Source: Syntrophales bacterium
GTDB lineage: Bacteria; Desulfobacterota; Syntrophia; Syntrophales; UBA2251
Reading direction: 5' to 3'
NCBI GenBank assembly: GCA_023230905.1
Contig: JALNWL010000179.1
Span: 1 to 5,265 of the forward strand
Length of the DNA: 5,265 bases
This document shows, piece by piece, positions 1 to 4,255 of the stretch. Below the pieces are notes generated by a model, which saw only the letters and a program-made list of their open reading frames with translations, had not been told where the DNA came from and did not search any database. The translations under genes and the position numbers were made by a program. How positions within the stretch are numbered: the first letter of the stretch is position 1; every line of letters begins with the position of its first letter.

Positions 1-27
1 CCGTCGCCGCCGTCGCCGCCGTCGTCG
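1..27 (+). repeat. Three 9-bp tandem units (CCGTCGCCG) encoding a Pro/Ser-rich stretch
   Basis: Two perfect copies of CCGTCGCCG are followed by a third with one substitution (CCGTCGTCG). In the glycosyltransferase frame they read PSPPSPPSS, followed by SRPSRRPNARAS and then the first membrane helix. The unit is a multiple of three, so copy-number changes would not break the frame. This is probably a flexible, basic cytoplasmic linker preceding helix 1; whether a further domain lies upstream cannot be seen. Confidence -1.
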
Positions 28-1809
28 CGGCCCTCGCGGCGCCCCAACGCCCGCGCCTCGGCCCTCGCGCTCCTCCTCGTCGCCGCGGCCGTGCTCGTGA
101 TCTTCGCCGCCCCCCGCGTTCACCGGATCTACTACGACGAGGACATCTACGCCAACATCGGCCAGAACATCGCGCTGACGCACCAGGCCGCGATGTGCAA
201 CTACGGCACGTTCGAGTACGGCGAATACTTCCCCCACTGGCTCCTGATGAATAAGGAGCCGACCGGCTGGCCGTTCCTGATGAGCCTCGTGTTCCAGGGC
301 TTTGGCGTGGACGAGCGCTACGCCTTCGGCCTCAACAACGCCCTGTACCTGGGCGGCATCCTCCTCGCCTTCTTCATCGCGTACCGGTTGGCGAGGGGCG
401 GGGCCCGCGCTCCATCTTCATCGCCGTCCCAAACGGCGCGCCAGGCCATCGGGGAGGGCGTGGGTTCCCGCCCGTACGGAAACGACCTCGACATACCGTT
501 TTTTGCGGCCTTCTTCGCGGCGCTCGCCTATGCCATCATTCCCCACAATCTGCTCTGGTCGAACACCGCCGCCGTGGAGCCGTCCGCGGCATTCTTCACG
601 GGCCTCGTCGTCCTGCTCCTGATCGTCTACCTGCAGACGGGAAGGATGCGCCACCTGTTCGTCCTTGCCTGCGCGATCCCCTTGGCTTGCCAGATGCGCG
701 CGGAGTCGGCGCTGATCCTCTTCTGGCTCGTCGCGGCGGCCTTCCTCCTGAAGCCCGGCCCGGCCGCGGGCGCGGAGGGCGCGGGGGACGCGGAGGGCGG
801 CGCCCCGGCGAGCGCCTGGGAGCGGCGCCTCGGGGTCTTCGCCCGTCGCGAGGTCTGGATCGCGGGGCTGTTGTGCGGCGTGCTCCTCGTGCCCCACGCC
901 CTGCACCTGTTCGTCATGAAGGGCCAGTCCTGGGGCGCGGAGGGCGCGAAGTTCGCGGGATCGTTCTTCCGGCCGAACCTCGCCGTCAACGGCCTGTACT
1001 ACCTCGTCAACGCGAAGTTCCCCGCGATCCTCACGCTGCTCGCGCTTGCCGGGCTCGCGTGCGGCTCCGCCCCATGGCGTGCGCGGCTCGCGACGCTCCT
1101 GTGGTTCCTGCCGTTCTGGGGGATCTTCCTCTTTTTTTACGCGGGGAGCTACGGTTACGGGGCGGACGTGCGCTTTGCCCTTGTCTCGTTCATGCCGCTC
1201 GCCGTCCTCGCCGGACTCGGCGCGGGCGGGATTCTGGGAGTGGCCGGCCGGTTGTTTCCGAAGGACCTGGATTCGCGCCGCAGCCACGCGCCGGACGGGC
1301 CTGCCGGAGGCGGGAACGACGGGGGAACGGTCGGGAGAGGCGAGGCCCAGTGCGCGGCACGGGATGCCGGCGGCCGGCGGCGGTTCGGAAGGACGGGGGT
1401 TGCGGCCCTGCTCGTGCTGGTCATCCTCTTCTGCTGGCTCCCCTTCCTTCCGCTGATCCGGACGGTCGGCCAGGAGGCGTGGGCGGCGCGCTACGATCAC
1501 CTGTACGCCGGGCGCTTCGCAAAGATGATCCCGGAGCGCTCCATCGTGCTCACGCACAACCCCACGATGTTCCTGCTGTGGGGGCAGGGGGCGATCCAGG
1601 CGGGCGCCGGGCTTGACAACCCGGACGTCGTCGCCTTCCTGATGAAAAAATACCCGGGCCACGTATACTTCCACGAGAACTACTGGTGCACCGTGCCGGG
1701 CGCGAACCAGGAAATGTGCCGGGCGATCCGGGCGAAGTACGACCTGCGCGAGGTCGCCGCCTTCACCGAGCGGAACCACCGCTACGCCCTGTATCAAATC
1801 AAAAGATAG
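1..1809 (+). CDS. GT39/ArnT/PMT-like polytopic membrane glycosyltransferase, 5'-partial
   Basis: Probably transfers a sugar from a polyprenyl-phosphate donor to lipid, glycan or protein on the outer face of the inner membrane. The frame is open from base 1 and ends at TAG 1807-1809, giving at least 602 codons. The first in-frame start (GTG at 91) is rejected: it lies inside the first membrane helix (ALALLLVAAAVLVIFAAP, from about base 61) and has no Shine-Dalgarno. The true start is therefore off the window. Just after helix 1 comes YYDEDIYANIG; its acidic residues (bases 136-144) sit where GT39/GT-C enzymes carry their essential Asp/Glu. A KEPTGWPFL segment (from about base 253) matches the family's K/H-x-PG-x-P loop, and YGYGADVRFAL near 1150 matches its late R-containing loop. 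About ten hydrophobic helices follow the positive-inside rule. Three Gly/Ala/Arg-rich cytoplasmic loops (about 397-492, 751-855, 1258-1395) are enlarged. A soluble periplasmic tail (about 1540-1806) ends the protein. The family is well supported; the donor and acceptor are unknown. Confidence -1.
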   Translation, partial: PSPPSPPSSRPSRRPNARASALALLLVAAAVLVIFAAPRVHRIYYDEDIYANIGQNIALTHQAAMCNYGTFEYGEYFPHWLLMNKEPTGWPFLMSLVFQGFGVDERYAFGLNNALYLGGILLAFFIAYRLARGGARAPSSSPSQTARQAIGEGVGSRPYGNDLDIPFFAAFFAALAYAIIPHNLLWSNTAAVEPSAAFFTGLVVLLLIVYLQTGRMRHLFVLACAIPLACQMRAESALILFWLVAAAFLLKPGPAAGAEGAGDAEGGAPASAWERRLGVFARREVWIAGLLCGVLLVPHALHLFVMKGQSWGAEGAKFAGSFFRPNLAVNGLYYLVNAKFPAILTLLALAGLACGSAPWRARLATLLWFLPFWGIFLFFYAGSYGYGADVRFALVSFMPLAVLAGLGAGGILGVAGRLFPKDLDSRRSHAPDGPAGGGNDGGTVGRGEAQCAARDAGGRRRFGRTGVAALLVLVILFCWLPFLPLIRTVGQEAWAARYDHLYAGRFAKMIPERSIVLTHNPTMFLLWGQGAIQAGAGLDNPDVVAFLMKKYPGHVYFHENYWCTVPGANQEMCRAIRAKYDLREVAAFTERNHRYALYQIKR

Positions 1810-1819
1810 GGCGCCATTC

Positions 1820-1832
1820 CCCGATGATCGGG
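1820..1832. other. Short palindrome CCCGATGATCGGG downstream of the glycosyltransferase stop
   Basis: A perfect 6-bp inverted repeat around a single central base can fold as a 5-bp stem with a TGA loop, starting 11 bases after the TAG stop. It may contribute to 3'-end formation for the + strand gene, together with the repeat that follows it. The stem is short and no run of T follows, so a terminator role is weakly supported; a protein-binding site or chance are equally possible. Confidence -1.
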
Positions 1833-1840
1833 AGGCCGAC

Positions 1841-1894
1841 GCCCTGTCTTTCAGTCACCCTGAGCGTATCGAAGCGAGCCGGGGTCTGACAGGC
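1841..1894. repeat. Degenerate dispersed intergenic repeat (CACCCTGAGCG..TCGAAG type)
   Basis: The gap between the convergent genes contains CACCCTGAGCGTATCGAAG at 1856-1874. From memory, this closely resembles a repeat core found between genes in many bacterial genomes (CACCCTGAGCG-n-AGTCGAAGGGTG and variants), here apparently one base shorter. Imperfect inverted arms flank it: CCTGTC 1843-1848 with GACAGG 1888-1893, or alternatively GTCA 1854-1857 with TGAC 1887-1890, plus CCC 1858-1860 with GGG 1881-1884. The position between two converging 3' ends is typical of such elements. A structured transcript here might help stop or protect both messages, but no T-tract follows the arms on either strand, so it is not called as an intrinsic terminator. 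The family assignment rests on recall, not on a search. Confidence -1.
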
Positions 1895-1907
1895 TCACCG
1901 CGACGCA

Positions 1908-2735
1908 TCACGCCTGTTTGCGACGCCGGATCACGACGACGGAGGCGACGACGATCACGAGGACGGCGCCGGCGCCGATCAGGAACGCCTTGAACAGGAC
2001 GGGCTTCTGCGTGACGCGGATCGTCCCCTCCAGCAGGCGCGCATCGTGGCGGCCCTGCGCCTCGTACCAGACGACCGCCCGGTAAGGGAGATCCCGCGCC
2101 ACCGTCGGGGCGAAGTTCAGCGGGAGTTTGACGGTTTTCGTTTCGCCCGCGGCCACCGGGTAGGCCTTCTCCGGCTCCGCCGTGGTCACGCCGTCCGGCA
2201 GGAAGAAGGAGACGACGGGTTCGAGCGGCGCGCCGCCCGTGTTCTTCAGGATCAGCGTGATGTCGTCCTTCGTGTTGAGGGGGCTCTTGGCGTTGAATTC
2301 GGCGTCGCTGACGGCAACGGTCAGCGGCGAGGCCGTTTGCACCCCGGGTGCCGCCGCCCCGAAGGCCAGGGGGATGAAGTGGTGGACGGCGTGCGTGGCG
2401 CCCGCCCGGTCTTCGAAGTTCACGCGCGCCGCCAGGATGTAATGGCCCGGTACAAGCGCGCGCGTGTCGAGGGTGCGCGTGCAGCGGACCGTCTTGCCGG
2501 GTGCGTTGTCGCCCAGCGGATCGGACCGGTCCGCAATGAGGCCGAGGAACGTGGCCACCCGAACGTGCAGGACCTCCTCGTTGCCCGCGTTCAGGATGTC
2601 GTAGGACACCGTCGTCTCGCCCGTGGACAGGATCGACGCCGTCGCGGTGACGATCGTACGGATCTCCGCGGTCGCCGGGGCCGCCAGTAGGGCGATTGCG
2701 GCGACAAGGATCGCGATTCTGCGTGCAAACTTCAT
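1908..2735 (-). CDS. Exported, membrane-anchored protein with two Ig-like (CARDB/NEW3-type) domains
   Basis: This is a 275-residue predicted envelope protein with no catalytic motif. A signal peptide (residues 1-23: basic MKFARR, hydrophobic core, cleavage expected after ATA) leads into two beta-sandwich-like domains at about 24-128 and 136-241. The second has the ILKNTGGAPLEPVVSF pattern and the PVAAGETKTVKLPL strand pair typical of CARDB/NEW3/Ig-like modules; the first has a similar SYDILNAGNEEVLHVRV strand. One membrane helix (about 247-269) and a basic RRRKQA end anchor it, so the domains face the periplasm or exterior. No PEP-CTERM, LPXTG or lipobox is visible. The ATG at 2735 is chosen over the longer open frame because it has signal-peptide coding directly after it and GGAGG seven bases before it; the longer frame would only read out of phase through the neighbouring gene. 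It is the last gene of the - strand operon, 44 bases after the TIM-barrel gene. The role is unknown; scaffold, adhesion or glycan binding are plausible inferences. Confidence -1.
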   Translation of the reverse strand: MKFARRIAILVAAIALLAAPATAEIRTIVTATASILSTGETTVSYDILNAGNEEVLHVRVATFLGLIADRSDPLGDNAPGKTVRCTRTLDTRALVPGHYILAARVNFEDRAGATHAVHHFIPLAFGAAAPGVQTASPLTVAVSDAEFNAKSPLNTKDDITLILKNTGGAPLEPVVSFFLPDGVTTAEPEKAYPVAAGETKTVKLPLNFAPTVARDLPYRAVVWYEAQGRHDARLLEGTIRVTQKPVLFKAFLIGAGAVLVIVVASVVVIRRRKQA

Positions 2736-2742
2736 GATTCTC

Positions 2743-2747
2743 CCTCC
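2743..2747 (-). promoter_or_regulatory. Strong Shine-Dalgarno GGAGG fixing the start of the Ig-like gene
   Basis: On the - strand the sequence reads GGAGGGAGAATC then ATG, placing GGAGG seven bases before the start codon at 2735. This decides the start against the much longer open frame that extends upstream to 4277. Confidence -1.
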
Positions 2748-2750
2748 ATC

Positions 2751-2770
2751 ATCCGGGCGTGTGCCCGGTT
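2751..2770 (-). promoter_or_regulatory. Perfect GC-rich intercistronic hairpin
   Basis: CCGGGC (2753-2758) and GCCCGG (2763-2768) form a perfect 6-bp stem closed by a 4-base loop (ACAC in the transcript), with one more A-T pair possible beyond a mismatch. It lies in the 44-base gap between the TIM-barrel and Ig-like genes, five bases upstream of the latter's Shine-Dalgarno. No T-run follows, so it is not an intrinsic terminator. It could be an mRNA-stability or processing element that tunes the last gene separately. The fold is read from the sequence; the role is inferred. Confidence -1.
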
Positions 2771-2779
2771 CTCGTCCGT

Positions 2780-4255
2780 TCATTCCCTCCCCGATTTGAT
2801 CAGGAAGGCCTTGGTTTCGTGGGCGTCGAGGTCCGCGAGGATCGCGCCGTCGACGACGGGATGGACCCGGCCGCTGAAGATCTCGACGGTCTCGCCGACC
2901 GCCCCGATCTTCAGGCGGGCCGAAACGTTCGCCCCGATCGTGTTGACGGCGATGAGGAGCAGACCCTCCTCCCGCTCCTTGACGCAGGCGTGGACGGCCG
3001 GCCGCCCACGGGGGTCCACCCGGTTCTCCGAGCGCATCTCCACGTCCACCGCCCGCTCCGCATTCTTCACGAGGAGCCACGGATACACGCGGTTCAGGCG
3101 GCCGACGACGCGTCCGAGGCGCGCGCGCCCCTCCTCCGTCCGGCCCATCACCGACCAGGTATAGAAGAAGATCCCGCGGCTCCCGTGCACGATGGAGAGA
3201 AACGCCAGGCAGTCCATCTGACGCCAGCCGGGCAGGGAGGGCCAGGCCTCCCCCTTGGCGAAGGCCTGGATGACCGACATGAGGCGGTCGCGCCCCGTGT
3301 CCGCGGCCGCCTCGTCCATGGCGTCGGAAAGCCACGTCATGGGGCGGTGGGGAAAGGGGTACTGGTCCATCATGAAGTAGTCCGCCGCCCCGAGGTAATC
3401 CCGGGCGTGCTGCGTCCGGACGATCGCCATCGCCGTGGCGACGCCGGGAAAGCGGTCCGCGAGCAGGCGGCGGACGTCCTCGGCGCGGGTGGCGGGTACG
3501 GAGCGCAGTTCCGGCTCGTCCGCGACGTAGAAGCCGAGCAGGCCGCCCCCGCGGACGCGCGGCACGGCGTCGAGACGATCCAGGTAAACCTTCAGGTGCT
3601 CCGGGTCGCCGGGTGTGGACAGGACATAGCGGAGCCGCTCGTTCCGGGCCGACGCGATCGCCTTCGCGAGAGGCTCCCCCTCGCCGCCGAGGATGACCGT
3701 GTTGAACGCGATTGCGCGGACCTCGGCCAGGCGAGACGGATCCGCCCCGTAAACCCCGATCGGGAAGAATCCGGCGATCGAGGGCGGTGGCGTCCAGAGG
3801 GCGGCGTTTGGGGCCGTCTCCGTCGGCGCCGCCGCGAGGCCGTGCGTGCCCAGGCAAAACCGCTGCGGGACGCCGCCGGCGGACGCGGGTTGCGCGCCGA
3901 AGCGGAAGGTCGGATCGGCGATCCGCTCCGGACAGGTCACGCGGATGCGGAACGTCTGCGGGGCGCCCGTCCTGCAGTGCGCGTTCAGGTGGAATTTTTG
4001 TCCCCACAGGGAGATCCACGGATACGTCCGGTCGTCCCATGTGTCGCGCCTGAACTCTCCGGAGAAATGGTAGGTCCGGCCCGCCTCGCAGGCGGGCAGG
4101 GGCGTCGTCCAAACCCCGTCGTCGGGCGCTGTTGCCCCGGGATAGGCCGGCGGCCTGATGCACACCTCCTCCGTCCGTGCCGCCCCGGGCGTTCCGAGTG
4201 CCACGACCACGATACAGATGATCCAGAGGCGACGGGCCTGCGTCCGGAGGTTCAT
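2780..4255 (-). CDS. Secreted TIM-barrel glycoside-hydrolase-like protein, unassigned family
   Basis: This 491-residue exported protein probably binds or cleaves a glycan in the periplasm or outside the cell. Residues 1-26 form a signal peptide (basic RR, hydrophobic WIICIVVVALG, cleavage likely after GAA); C14 lacks a lipobox context. Residues about 28-158 form a beta-rich, carbohydrate-binding-like domain with five Cys (32, 56, 94, 108, 134) that could form disulfides. Residues about 160-400 fit a (beta/alpha)8 barrel: FFPIGVYG (strand 1, 163-170), AFNTVILGG (183-191), GFYVADEPE (241-249, likely strand 4 acid residues), ADYFMMDQYPFP (291-302), SVIQAF (327-332) and GIFFYTW (361-367, last strand). 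Residues about 400-491 form a C-terminal beta-sandwich. The expected strand-7 nucleophile Glu is not obvious, with Q330 near that place, so activity is uncertain. ATG at 4255 overlaps the upstream stop as ATGA, which supports this start. The fold is well supported; substrate and family number are unknown. Confidence -1.
   Translation of the reverse strand: MNLRTQARRLWIICIVVVALGTPGAARTEEVCIRPPAYPGATAPDDGVWTTPLPACEAGRTYHFSGEFRRDTWDDRTYPWISLWGQKFHLNAHCRTGAPQTFRIRVTCPERIADPTFRFGAQPASAGGVPQRFCLGTHGLAAAPTETAPNAALWTPPPSIAGFFPIGVYGADPSRLAEVRAIAFNTVILGGEGEPLAKAIASARNERLRYVLSTPGDPEHLKVYLDRLDAVPRVRGGGLLGFYVADEPELRSVPATRAEDVRRLLADRFPGVATAMAIVRTQHARDYLGAADYFMMDQYPFPHRPMTWLSDAMDEAAADTGRDRLMSVIQAFAKGEAWPSLPGWRQMDCLAFLSIVHGSRGIFFYTWSVMGRTEEGRARLGRVVGRLNRVYPWLLVKNAERAVDVEMRSENRVDPRGRPAVHACVKEREEGLLLIAVNTIGANVSARLKIGAVGETVEIFSGRVHPVVDGAILADLDAHETKAFLIKSGRE
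4252..4255 (-). promoter_or_regulatory. ATGA stop-start overlap coupling two operon genes
   Basis: The TGA of the O-antigen ligase-like gene (4254-4252) shares three bases with the ATG of the TIM-barrel gene (4255-4253). A weak purine-rich ribosome site, AGGGGG at 4270-4265, sits nine bases before the ATG. This arrangement usually means translational coupling and roughly matched production of the two proteins. Confidence -1.

Noticed and set aside
91..93. GTG as the glycosyltransferase start
   Set aside because: It falls in the middle of the first membrane helix and has no ribosome site upstream; the frame is open to base 1.
1132..1138. A T7 run, with similar T and A runs near 500 and 1645, as programmed frameshift sites
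   Set aside because: The frame runs intact through all of them and they encode ordinary Phe or Lys codons. No alternative frame of interest follows.
687..1616. A 309-codon alternative + strand frame inside the glycosyltransferase
   Set aside because: It is an Arg/Gly/Pro-rich out-of-phase shadow and carries none of the membrane helices seen in the main frame.
418..1797. A 459-codon - strand frame antisense to the glycosyltransferase
   Set aside because: It is low-complexity, Arg/Glu/Gln/Pro-rich translation with no domain. The + strand frame has clear membrane helices and family motifs.
1820..1894. Intrinsic terminator between the convergent genes
   Set aside because: The possible stems are short or imperfect and no T-tract follows on either strand.
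4214..4216. Lipoprotein signal at Cys14 of the TIM-barrel protein
   Set aside because: The residues before it (WII) do not fit a lipobox, which needs Gly, Ala or Ser next to the Cys.
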